Source: an uncultured Lachnospiraceae bacterium
Lineage (GTDB): Bacteria; Bacillota; Clostridia; Lachnospirales; Lachnospiraceae
Assembly (NCBI GenBank): GCA_937885345.1
Contig: CAKZZH010000059.1
Span: 1 to 28,132 of the forward strand
Reading direction: 5' to 3'
Length of the DNA stretch: 28,132 nucleotides
Shown: positions 7,238 to 15,009 of the stretch, piece after piece
Numbering within the stretch: the stretch's first letter is position 1
Layout: every line of letters begins with the position of its first letter
The notes under the pieces: model-generated
Database searches by the model: none
Told to the model about the DNA's origin: nothing
Seen by the model: only the letters and a program-made list of their open reading frames with translations
Position numbers and translations under genes: made by a program

Positions 7238-8476
7238 TTACTTGCCCATAAGCGTCTCAAGGTTCGACTGTGCAATCTTAAGCCCGTCATCGACATTGTA
7301 TCTTCCGTCGATTATATCTCTCATAACTGCACCGAGTATGGTGTAGAAATCGGTCCACTCCTTGATGACAGGTCTGTATATTCCGTTTTCAAGTGCATCA
7401 CAGATAACAGACAGATAGGGAGCTTTGCTTACTATGTTCTCATCCTTAAGACATGAATATCTGCAGGGTACACCGCCGTTGTCTATTGTGGACTTTTGAA
7501 CCTCGGGATCCATAAGATACGAGAGAAGATTATATGCAAGTCCCTTATTATTGGAGTTGGCAGGTATGCCCATGGTCCAGATCCCATAAACATTACAGTT
7601 GTAACTTTCTGATGTCTCACTTATTTTACCGGGGATGGGACAATAGTATGTGGCTACGTCATCCGCCGGTGTGCACCATCCGGGCCAGCCTACGGCAAAC
7701 AGGGCGCTGCCTTCCTCTACCGATGAGATAACCTCTTCTTTTATGCAAGCTCTGCCTGTTTTGATAAGCTTAAGGTATTGTTCCATGGCAAGGTGAAATT
7801 CATCCGTGTCAACAGAAGGGGTACCAGATGAGTCAATTACCCATCCGCCATATGCACATAAAACAGGGAGAAAGTCCACCACTATGTTGTTTTCAGTATC
7901 TCCCCTGTACAAAAAGCCGTCCATACCGGCGTCTTGGGCGCTTAAAGAAATATTTACAACATCCTCTAAACAGTTTATGTCACTCGAAGAATATCCGATT
8001 TCCTTAAGCCTGTTCTGATTATAAAGCAGAACCGTCACATTACCGTAATAAGGTACAAGAAAGATTTGATCGTCGCTGTAACAAACAGATGTCGTTGCAG
8101 GTATTATATCATCATCAAATTGATATCCCATTCCCGAAAGGCTCGTAAGAACGTTCTCCGCCATAAAGCCCGCCATCCACGAGCCGTCAACCATACATAA
8201 ATCATATGCTCCGGAATAGTTGGCCGAATCCGAATAAATCGAATTGTAAAGATCATCCTCGGAGAATTCCATTACTTTACATTCTATACCGTATTCTTTC
8301 TCAAAATCAGGCAGGCACTCCTTGATAACCTCTGCATAGATACCGGATCTGAGCGCGAGCACAAGCCTATCGCCCGCGTTATTCGTACCGTTGCAACCGG
8401 TAAATGTAAAGGCAGAGCCGGCGGTAATTGCAACCGCCAGCATTTGCGCAATCCAAAAATATTTTACCTTAATCAT
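7238..8476 (-). CDS. Extracellular solute-binding lipoprotein (family 1 type), no permease nearby
   Basis: This 412-residue exported lipoprotein has a positively charged start, a hydrophobic signal segment and a lipobox FTGC with the lipidated Cys28, followed by a Gly/Asn-rich spacer. The mature part has the bilobal binding-protein pattern (for example LPDFEKEYGIECKVMEF early, and GWPGWCTPADDVATYYCPIPGK and AYNLLSYLMDPEVQKS later) of sugar or oligosaccharide ABC-type proteins. The reading frame extends upstream to 8857, but that part overlaps the chemoreceptor gene. The ATG at 8476 immediately precedes the signal peptide and lies 16 bases after the chemoreceptor stop. Its ribosome site (AAGGCGATGG) is weak, suggesting coupled translation. 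No ABC permease or ATPase is adjacent, so it may serve chemotaxis or an unlinked transporter. The ligand cannot be deduced. Confidence 0.85.
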   Translation of the reverse strand: MIKVKYFWIAQMLAVAITAGSAFTFTGCNGTNNAGDRLVLALRSGIYAEVIKECLPDFEKEYGIECKVMEFSEDDLYNSIYSDSANYSGAYDLCMVDGSWMAGFMAENVLTSLSGMGYQFDDDIIPATTSVCYSDDQIFLVPYYGNVTVLLYNQNRLKEIGYSSSDINCLEDVVNISLSAQDAGMDGFLYRGDTENNIVVDFLPVLCAYGGWVIDSSGTPSVDTDEFHLAMEQYLKLIKTGRACIKEEVISSVEEGSALFAVGWPGWCTPADDVATYYCPIPGKISETSESYNCNVYGIWTMGIPANSNNKGLAYNLLSYLMDPEVQKSTIDNGGVPCRYSCLKDENIVSKAPYLSVICDALENGIYRPVIKEWTDFYTILGAVMRDIIDGRYNVDDGLKIAQSNLETLMGK

Positions 8477-8492
8477 AAGACCATCGCCTTGC

Positions 8493-10529
8493 TTAAATCT
8501 TAAATACCGAAACCGTCTTGTCCATATCCTCTGCAATTTCGGAAAGCTTGGTTGCAGAAGTTGATATATCTCCCATAAGTTCGGTAACAACGGTTGTTGA
8601 AGCGGAAGTTTCCTCCGCACTTGCCGCATTCTCCTCAGCAATTGCAGAGAGATTCTGAACAGTGTCAACAACGGCATTTCTTGACTGATCCATCGCGCTT
8701 GCTTTATGCGAGATTTCATTGATACCTTCAATCGTCTCATCAATTCCGTTCTTAACCTGGCCGAACATATCGCTAACCTGAGATACACACTCGCTCTGTT
8801 CAGCCATGATTTTCTTAACCTCTTCCATAGTTGAAACGGCATTGTTGGAATCTTCAATAAGCGTAGTTGTAATGCCTTCGATCAACTTTGCAGAATCATT
8901 TGATTGCTCGGCAAGCTTCTGAATCTGTGAAGCAACAACTGCAAATCCTCTTCCGGCTTCACCGGCTCTTGCAGCTTCGATCGAAGCGTTAAGAGAAAGC
9001 AGATTGGTCTCTTCCGCAATATTCGCAATAATAGCAGTTGCCTCTTTTATCCTGTTTGCCGAAGAATTGGTAACATTGGTCTGCTCGTAAATCTCTTCAA
9101 CAGCCTTGGTTGCTTCGGTACCGATCTTACTGAGGTTATCGATGATATCCATAGCGGAATCGCTTGATGCCTTGATCCTGTCGGAGGCAATCTTCATATC
9201 AGCGGTCTTACTTACGGTTTCCTCAATCTCGTTACCTATATCGACAACGCTGGAAGAAGCTTTCTCTGTTTCCTGAGCCTGGCTTGTAGCGCCCTGCGCG
9301 ATATCCTGTACAGCAAGATCAACCTGGGATACACTGTTTAAAGTATCCTCGGAAATGGATGACAGAGATCTTGCTGTTTCCGCAAGTTCCGCACTGTTAC
9401 GCTGAAGTTCTTCTACCGCTTCGGATACAGCCTTGGTAAGAGCGGTTGTGGCTCCGGCAATCTGGCCGACTTCATCTTTTCTGTCAGCATAGGATTTAAG
9501 CTGATCAGACTTGGTCATATCCATTGACTGACCGATATCTCCAATCACATTCTTAACCTTAACAAGATCTTTTGCAACAAGGGTAACCGTAACAAAGGTA
9601 ATGCCTGAAATAACGATCACTGCAACTATGGAAAGGATCACAACGAATGTCGACAGAGCATTCGTAGAAGCCAAAGCTTCACTTACCGGATCGGATACGA
9701 TAAATACCATTCCAAGCTCGGAAATATAAGTGTACGCAGAAATAACTTTGACACCGGTTACCGAATCGGTATAAGTAGAAGTTCCGGTATTGTTGGTAAC
9801 GGCAGTCTGCATAAGTGATGCGATCTCCGTTTCCGTTATCTCAGTTCCTATCTTGGTATCGTCATCGGCAAACACATACTGATTCTTACCGACGGAAAGA
9901 AGCGTATAATATGCTTTTGTCAGTCCCTGGAACTGGAGTTCATCAAGGAGGTTTACAAGACCCGCAGCGTTAATTCCGGCTCCCACATAACCGATAAGCT
10001 CATCACCGTTAAATACAGGATAATAATTAACGATTACCTGTGCTCCGGTTGTAGGGGATACATTAATGCCTCTAAAATATGCACCCTTGGTGCTCTTCAT
10101 CTCAGTATATATGCTTTCCATATTCTCTCTTGATGAAGCAAAACCGCCGACTGCGGCTTCTACGCTATGAGCGATCTGCAATGTCTCAAGATTGCAAACA
10201 AACAGTCCTTCAAGATTATCCTGAACTCCTGCCGCATCCAAGATATATGCCTGGAGTACTGCCTGCTTTTCCTTATCTGTTTCATTGAGAAGAGCCTCTT
10301 TAACAATCGGGTTCTTGGCAATAGAAGCGATGTATGTCTGAATAACTGACATATACTCGGTAATAAGTGTGGACCTCGCGTCACTCGCTTCAATGAGTCT
10401 GTTCTGAGTAACATCAGTCATTGATTTGGTCGCACTGTTTCTGACTGTGATCGTTAAAGCAGTTAGACCGATCACAAGTGCAATAATGACAATAAGTGAA
10501 ATCTTTGTGGACATTCTCCAATTCTTCAT
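8493..10529 (-). CDS. Methyl-accepting chemotaxis protein with periplasmic-type dCache sensor
   Basis: This is a 678-residue transmembrane chemoreceptor. TM1 covers about residues 9-29. The extracellular sensor, about 30-290, looks like a double-Cache domain: the YFRGINVSPTTGAQVIVNYYPVF and YVGAGINAAGL segments are typical of dCache_1. TM2 covers about 292-318, followed by a HAMP region and a cytoplasmic signalling coiled coil (about 380-678). The highly conserved hairpin tip, IANIAEETNLLSLNASIEAA through GEAGRGFAVVA, centres near residue 520 and is where CheA/CheW dock. Glu/Gln/Ala-rich helices that could be methylated flank it. The ATG follows a strong AGGAGG site. It is the first gene of a two-gene unit with the solute-binding lipoprotein, suggesting a shared ligand. 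dCache domains usually bind small molecules directly, so a binding-protein partner would be unusual. Confidence 0.93.
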   Translation of the reverse strand: MKNWRMSTKISLIVIIALVIGLTALTITVRNSATKSMTDVTQNRLIEASDARSTLITEYMSVIQTYIASIAKNPIVKEALLNETDKEKQAVLQAYILDAAGVQDNLEGLFVCNLETLQIAHSVEAAVGGFASSRENMESIYTEMKSTKGAYFRGINVSPTTGAQVIVNYYPVFNGDELIGYVGAGINAAGLVNLLDELQFQGLTKAYYTLLSVGKNQYVFADDDTKIGTEITETEIASLMQTAVTNNTGTSTYTDSVTGVKVISAYTYISELGMVFIVSDPVSEALASTNALSTFVVILSIVAVIVISGITFVTVTLVAKDLVKVKNVIGDIGQSMDMTKSDQLKSYADRKDEVGQIAGATTALTKAVSEAVEELQRNSAELAETARSLSSISEDTLNSVSQVDLAVQDIAQGATSQAQETEKASSSVVDIGNEIEETVSKTADMKIASDRIKASSDSAMDIIDNLSKIGTEATKAVEEIYEQTNVTNSSANRIKEATAIIANIAEETNLLSLNASIEAARAGEAGRGFAVVASQIQKLAEQSNDSAKLIEGITTTLIEDSNNAVSTMEEVKKIMAEQSECVSQVSDMFGQVKNGIDETIEGINEISHKASAMDQSRNAVVDTVQNLSAIAEENAASAEETSASTTVVTELMGDISTSATKLSEIAEDMDKTVSVFKI

Positions 10530-10586
10530 GTGAAGTTCCTCCTAGTGTAATAATTATTGCCCTTCCACTTTCATTAAGGTGGTATC

Positions 10587-10615
10587 ATTATACTACGACT
10601 GTTACCAAAGTACAA
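10587..10615 (-). promoter_or_regulatory. Strong sigma-A promoter of the chemoreceptor unit
   Basis: On the minus strand, TTGTAC (10610-10615) and a perfect TATAAT (10587-10592) are spaced by 17 bases. They lie 58 bases upstream of the chemoreceptor ATG. No flagellar sigma-28 type motif was seen in its place. Confidence 0.75.
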
Positions 10616-10686
10616 TGTCATAGTACTATATTTTTAAAAAAATTGTTTTTTCTATAATTTACAGTCGGTCGCAGACCGGATTGCTA

Positions 10687-10730
10687 ACAGATCCGCACAG
10701 CGCGACTTTAGCTGCACGATGCGGATCTGT
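10687..10730. terminator. Long inverted repeat in the glgP-chemoreceptor gap, possible terminator
   Basis: An 11-base perfect inverted repeat (ACAGATCCGCA at 10687-10697 with TGCGGATCTGT at 10720-10730) contains an inner CAGC/GCTG stem. It lies 65 bases beyond the stop of the malQ-glgP fusion gene, where a transcription end is expected. The sequence following it on the minus strand is not T-rich, so classical Rho-independent action is uncertain. A smaller hairpin, CGGTC-GCA-GACCG, lies at 10666-10678. Confidence 0.45.
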
Positions 10731-10794
10731 CTTAAAGTTATTTTATATGGATTATTGCCGGTTCTGAGCCGGAAGTACACTTTCCCGGGAAGTA

Positions 10795-13700
10795 TTACAG
10801 ATGCCAGATATCTCTGTTGTACTCCTCTATCGTTCTGTCACTTGAGAAAAAGCCGGCCTTGGCAATATTGATAAGTGCCTTCCTGGCCCAGGTCTTACGA
10901 TCGGAATAATCTGCAAGTGCCTTATCCTTAACCTTGATATAATCATCAAGATCGAGAAGCGTCATAAACCAGTCTTTCTTGATAAGCTCTGCGTGAAGTC
11001 TGAGAAGGCTCTCGGCATCACCTGCTTCCATAACGGGTACACTGATAATAAAATCAATGATCTTCTTAAAGCGCTCATTGGTAATATAGTAATCACGCGC
11101 CTTGTAATCTGCTTTGGCATAATGCTCGATAACCTGATCGGATGACTCGCCGAAGAAGTAAATATTATCCTCACCTACAAGTTGTCCGATCTCAACATTT
11201 GCACCGTCCCTTGTTCCGAGAGTAAGCGCGCCGTTAAGCATAAACTTCATATTACCGGTTCCGGATGCCTCCTTGGAAGCAAGCGAAATCTGCTCGGAAA
11301 TATCCGTTGCGGGTATAACCTTGGCAGCCTTGGTAACATTATAATTCTCGATCATAACGACTTTGAGATAAGGGCTTACCTCAGGATCGTTCTCGATAAC
11401 CTGCTGCATACAGAGAATGAGGTGGATGATGTCCTTGGCGATCGTATACGCAGGAGCAGCCTTGGCACCGAAGATCGCGGTGATCGGAGTCTTCGGCTTC
11501 TTTCCTTCCTTGATCTCGAAATATTTGTTGATAAGGTAAAGCGCGTTCATCTGCTGACGCTTATATTCATGAAGTCTCTTAACCTGCACATCAAATACCG
11601 AATTGACATCAATATCGATAAACTGCGTTGCCTTCAGATACTCCTTAAAGCGGACCTTGTTGTGCTTCTTGATCTCAGCGATCCTGGCAAGTACTTTATC
11701 GTCATTAACGTATTTAAGAAGGTCCTCGAGTTTGGTAGCGTCCTTCTTAAAATCAGGTCCGATAAGGCTCTCTATATATGCCGCAAGCTCTTCATTGCAG
11801 TGAAGAAGCCATCTTCTGAAGGTGATACCGTTGGTCTTGTTGTTGAATTTCTCAGGATAGATCTTGTAGAAATTGTTAAGTTCGGAATCCTTAAGTATCT
11901 CGGTATGAAGATAAGCAACGCCGTTAACGCTGTGTCCGTAGTGCATATCCATATGAGCCATATGAACTCTGTCGTTATCGTCAATGATATATACGCTTCT
12001 ATCCTGAAAACGGTTTCTTACCTTATCATCAAGTTTCTTGATAATGGGAACAAGCTGAGGAACAACCTTTTCAAGATATGAAAGCGGCCATTTCTCAAGT
12101 GCTTCGGCAAGGATTGTGTGATTGGTATATGAGCAAACCTTGGTAACGATATTCGCAGCTTCATCAAAGTTAACGCCGAAATCGCCAAGAATTCTGATAA
12201 GCTCGGGAATAACCATTGAAGGATGGGTATCGTTGATCTGTATCTGCGCATAATCAGCAAGGTCATAGAGATTCGAGCCCTTGGCCTTAGCCTCGTCAAT
12301 AATAAGGTGAGCGGCATTGCTTACCATAAAATACTGCTGATATATTCTGAGAAGATTACCGGCCTCATCCGAATCATCGGGATAAAGAAATAAAGTAAGA
12401 TTCTTCTTGATATCGGTCTTATCGAACCAGATCGAATCGCCCTGAATGATCGACTCATCAATGGTATCTATATCAAAAAGATGAAGTTTCTGGGTTCTGT
12501 TGTTGTAACCCGTAACATCGATATCATACATCTTGGAGCGTACTTTAAGATCGCCGCCGAAATCAATATCATATCCCGTCTCTGTCTCGTTAAGCCAGCC
12601 GGAATCCTCAATCCAGGGATTGGGCGTCTCCTTCTGCTTATTCCACTCAAATTCCTGCTTAAACAGACCCATATGATATCTGAGTCCCACACCGTCACCG
12701 TTAAGTCCGAGAGATGCTATGGAATCAAGGAAGCATGCGGCAAGACGTCCAAGGCCGCCGTTACCGAGTGAAGGCTCAGCTTCTATCTCCTCGATGTCAT
12801 ATATGCTTTTGCCAACCTCTTCAAGCTGCTTCTTAACATCCTCGAATACGCCGAGATTGATAAGATTGTTGGAAAGGAGCTTTCCGATAAGGAACTCTGC
12901 GGAAATGTAATATACCTTCTTCTTGCCCTCGCCTGTCTGCCTTGCGGCGGCAAGATTCTTGGTCATAAGAAGAAGCGCAACATAAATTTCTTCGTTGATA
13001 CAATCCTTAATATCCTTGTTGTAAAGTTCATTGCAGGCATCCTTAAGAGTGGTTGCCTTGATGGTTTTCATTTTACCGTCTTCAAAACGTCCGTAGGTAA
13101 TCGCAAGATCTTTCAGTTCATTCTTCATGCTCTTAGTAAACTCCTTTTCTCTTAGTCTCCATTTCCAGTTATTGCCGATCGTTGACGGCAGATTCATTCT
13201 GGTTGAATTATCTGTTCCGAGGATGTCCTGCATCGGCAGGATTACGGTGTCGGCGCAGGATGCGTATGCACATCTTCTGAGCGCCGGTAAAATATCCTCA
13301 GTCTCGGTAACATTAAGATATTTTTTCATATTCCTAAGTTGCTTCTCGCCGCAGTTCTCAAGATATCCGTTGATCGGTTCATTGTCGTGAGTACCTGTAT
13401 ATACGACAAAATTACTTGATGTCATATAGGGAAGATGCTCGTTATCCCGGCTTCCGTCAAAAGCAAATTCCAGGATCTTCATTCCCGGATAGCCGCTCTT
13501 TTTGATCGTGCTTCTTACCGCAGGAGTAACAACCCCGAGGTCCTCCGCAATTATCTTCGAATCGCCGATAACCGAATCGATCGCTTTGGTAAGCTTAAGC
13601 GCGGGGCCCTTGGCATAGAAACCTTCCTTGGGCACTCCATCAACCGGAATATTGTAGTAATTAACGATTCCAATAAAATGATCGATTCTTATCACATCAT

Positions 13701-14574
13701 AGAGCTTTGCATTGGCGATCATTCTCTTCTTCCACCATGCAAAGTCATCCTTTTCCATTTTAGCCCAGTCATAAAGCGGATTGCCCCATTTCTGTCCATA
13801 ATCGGAAAATGCATCCGGCGGGCAGCCGGCAACAAATGTAGGCTTAAGATCTGCGTCAAGCTGGAAAAGTCCGGGATTGGCCCATACATCGGCCGAATCA
13901 AGCGCAACATATATCGGAATATCTCCGATTATCTCAATGCCGTGTCTGTTCGCATAGCCCCTTAGTTCATGCCACTGTTTATAGAATTCATACTGAATGA
14001 ATTTGTAAAATTCGATCTCATGAGCAAGCTTCCTGGAATATTTGGCTATTGCCTCCTTCTTGCGAAGCTTGATATCCTTCTCCCAGGAAAGCCATTCCTT
14101 ATTATCATGGTCAGCTTTGATCGCCATATACAGAGCATAATCCTCAAGCCAGAATTTATTCTCCTTAAGAAATGCCTTATATTCCCTGGACCCAAGGACA
14201 TTGCCCGCTCTGCCATAAGCTTTCATAAGCACTTTAAAACGATTGTTAAAAAGCCTCTCATAGTCCACATAACGTTCATCATAGCACCATTTTATCCTGT
14301 TTACTTCGGATTTGCGAAGAAGCTTCTCTTCGATCAGAATATCCAGATCGATAAAATACGGATTACCCGCAAACGTTGAAAAAGACTGATACGGGCTGTC
14401 ACCATAGCTTGTAGGTCCAACCGGAAGCACCTGCCAGTAACGCTGTCCCGCAGCTCTTAAGCTGTCCACAAAATCGTACGCGGCCTTACCGAGAGTACCG
14501 ATGCCGTAGGGGGAAGGAAGTGAGCTTATTGCAAGAAGGACCCCCGCACCGCGGCCAAAACTTTTCTTTAACAT
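10795..14574 (-). CDS. malQ-glgP: Fused 4-alpha-glucanotransferase / glycogen (starch) phosphorylase
   Basis: This is one 1259-residue reading frame made of two complete enzymes. Residues 1-496 are a GH77 glucanotransferase (LPVGPTSYGDSPYQSFSTFAG; RIDHF with Arg296 and nucleophile Asp298; AEDLG with Glu344; GTHDN with Asp397) ending at the usual family end, LAITYGR. After a five-residue link (FEDGK), Met502 opens a full 758-residue GT35 phosphorylase. Its motifs are YISAEFLIG, EPSLGNGGLGRLAACFLDS, QINDTHPSM, KTNGITFRRWL, VKRLHEYKRQ and the pyridoxal-phosphate site GTGNMKF (Lys1110). MalQ rearranges maltodextrins by glucan transfer; GlgP cleaves non-reducing ends with phosphate to give glucose-1-phosphate. 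Fusing them would channel short dextrins back to phosphorolysis. An AAAGGAG ribosome site precedes the ATG by about 12 bases. No frameshift or missing catalytic residue was seen. Confidence 0.93.
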   Translation of the reverse strand: MLKKSFGRGAGVLLAISSLPSPYGIGTLGKAAYDFVDSLRAAGQRYWQVLPVGPTSYGDSPYQSFSTFAGNPYFIDLDILIEEKLLRKSEVNRIKWCYDERYVDYERLFNNRFKVLMKAYGRAGNVLGSREYKAFLKENKFWLEDYALYMAIKADHDNKEWLSWEKDIKLRKKEAIAKYSRKLAHEIEFYKFIQYEFYKQWHELRGYANRHGIEIIGDIPIYVALDSADVWANPGLFQLDADLKPTFVAGCPPDAFSDYGQKWGNPLYDWAKMEKDDFAWWKKRMIANAKLYDVIRIDHFIGIVNYYNIPVDGVPKEGFYAKGPALKLTKAIDSVIGDSKIIAEDLGVVTPAVRSTIKKSGYPGMKILEFAFDGSRDNEHLPYMTSSNFVVYTGTHDNEPINGYLENCGEKQLRNMKKYLNVTETEDILPALRRCAYASCADTVILPMQDILGTDNSTRMNLPSTIGNNWKWRLREKEFTKSMKNELKDLAITYGRFEDGKMKTIKATTLKDACNELYNKDIKDCINEEIYVALLLMTKNLAAARQTGEGKKKVYYISAEFLIGKLLSNNLINLGVFEDVKKQLEEVGKSIYDIEEIEAEPSLGNGGLGRLAACFLDSIASLGLNGDGVGLRYHMGLFKQEFEWNKQKETPNPWIEDSGWLNETETGYDIDFGGDLKVRSKMYDIDVTGYNNRTQKLHLFDIDTIDESIIQGDSIWFDKTDIKKNLTLFLYPDDSDEAGNLLRIYQQYFMVSNAAHLIIDEAKAKGSNLYDLADYAQIQINDTHPSMVIPELIRILGDFGVNFDEAANIVTKVCSYTNHTILAEALEKWPLSYLEKVVPQLVPIIKKLDDKVRNRFQDRSVYIIDDNDRVHMAHMDMHYGHSVNGVAYLHTEILKDSELNNFYKIYPEKFNNKTNGITFRRWLLHCNEELAAYIESLIGPDFKKDATKLEDLLKYVNDDKVLARIAEIKKHNKVRFKEYLKATQFIDIDVNSVFDVQVKRLHEYKRQQMNALYLINKYFEIKEGKKPKTPITAIFGAKAAPAYTIAKDIIHLILCMQQVIENDPEVSPYLKVVMIENYNVTKAAKVIPATDISEQISLASKEASGTGNMKFMLNGALTLGTRDGANVEIGQLVGEDNIYFFGESSDQVIEHYAKADYKARDYYITNERFKKIIDFIISVPVMEAGDAESLLRLHAELIKKDWFMTLLDLDDYIKVKDKALADYSDRKTWARKALINIAKAGFFSSDRTIEEYNRDIWHL

Positions 14575-14640
14575 TGCACCAATTATCTCCTTTTACTTCA
14601 TTATACAGATTTTCCTCATTTATGCTACAAATACTATACA

Positions 14641-14655
14641 ACGAAACGGTTTCGT
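14641..14655. promoter_or_regulatory. LacI-family-type operator at the malQ-glgP promoter
   Basis: ACGAAAC-G-GTTTCGT is a perfect 7-1-7 palindrome with the central CG step and flanking GAAA/TTTC half-sites typical of LacI/GalR-family operators (MalR, CcpA-like). It begins at the base next to the -10 element of the malQ-glgP promoter and covers the expected transcription start, a position suited to repression. The regulator is not in the window. Confidence 0.6.
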
Positions 14656-14664
14656 ATTATAGCA
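14656..14664 (-). promoter_or_regulatory. Extended -10 promoter of the malQ-glgP fusion gene
   Basis: The minus-strand sequence reads TGCTATAAT, a perfect extended -10 element (TGn plus TATAAT at 14656-14661), without a good -35 at 16-18 bases. A second TATAAT at about 14602-14607, with TTGTAG 19 bases upstream of it, would leave a leader of only about 20 bases and is less likely. Confidence 0.55.
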
Positions 14665-14793
14665 CAATTTTATATAAATATTATTTTTCTTTTTGTGCAA
14701 TTTGCATAATAGAATTACATTGATCACCTTTTTTTGACTTTTTATAGCCCGATTCGCATCTCGACTTTCCGAAAACGGTTTTTTTACTCTTTA

Positions 14794-14815
14794 CTGTAAA
14801 ATCCTTATTTTACAG
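14794..14815. repeat. Perfect 9-4-9 inverted repeat upstream of ptb
   Basis: CTGTAAAAT (14794-14802) and ATTTTACAG (14807-14815) are exact inverted copies separated by CCTT. The element lies between the two divergent promoters, about 73 bases before the ptb -35 box. It could bind a dimeric regulator. As RNA it would form only a weak AU-rich hairpin, and no T tract follows it. Confidence 0.6.
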
Positions 14816-14846
14816 CGAATTCCTGCATCGAAATTCTCCGAAAATC

Positions 14847-14876
14847 TTAGCGCGATTTAGCGCAACTTCACGCAAT
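14847..14876 (+). repeat. Three 10-base direct repeats just upstream of the ptb promoter
   Basis: The units are TTAGCGCGAT (14847-14856), TTAGCGCAAC (14857-14866) and TTCACGCAAT (14867-14876). They are arranged head to tail, 11 bases before the -35 box. The period of about one helical turn puts them on one face of the DNA, as in many activator sites. The rest of the 14575-15009 gap holds the two promoters, the LacI-type palindrome and the 9-4-9 repeat. I saw no gene in it. Confidence 0.5.
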
Positions 14877-14887
14877 ACGCTTTTTTA

Positions 14888-14917
14888 TTGACCTTTACAT
14901 ATATAAAGTGCTATTAT
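14888..14917 (+). promoter_or_regulatory. Sigma-A promoter of ptb-buk
   Basis: A -35 TTGACC (14888-14893) and a -10 TATTAT (14912-14917) are spaced by 18 bases. They leave a leader of about 85 bases to the ptb ATG. This is the best promoter match on the plus strand of this gap. Confidence 0.65.
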
Positions 14918-15009
14918 TTCATTTGATGAAAATGCTTATTTTATCCTTGCCGACATTCCCGGCATTTCATATTTTAAGCGAATAAGAATCATACACAAGG
15001 AGTAACAAG

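Noticed and set aside
8477..8857. Upstream extension of the solute-binding protein frame (127 codons)
   Set aside because: It runs inside the conserved signalling domain of the chemoreceptor in another frame, and the signal peptide and lipobox start only at 8476.
11182..12081. 299-codon open frame on the plus strand opposite the phosphorylase half
   Set aside because: It lies wholly antisense to a highly conserved enzyme domain, has no ribosome site or recognisable motif, and mirrors the codon pattern of the real gene.
14763..14785. CCG-AAAA-CGG followed by seven T as a plus-strand terminator
   Set aside because: The stem is only 3 base pairs and no gene on the plus strand ends upstream of it; it is most likely AT-rich filler of the divergent promoter region.
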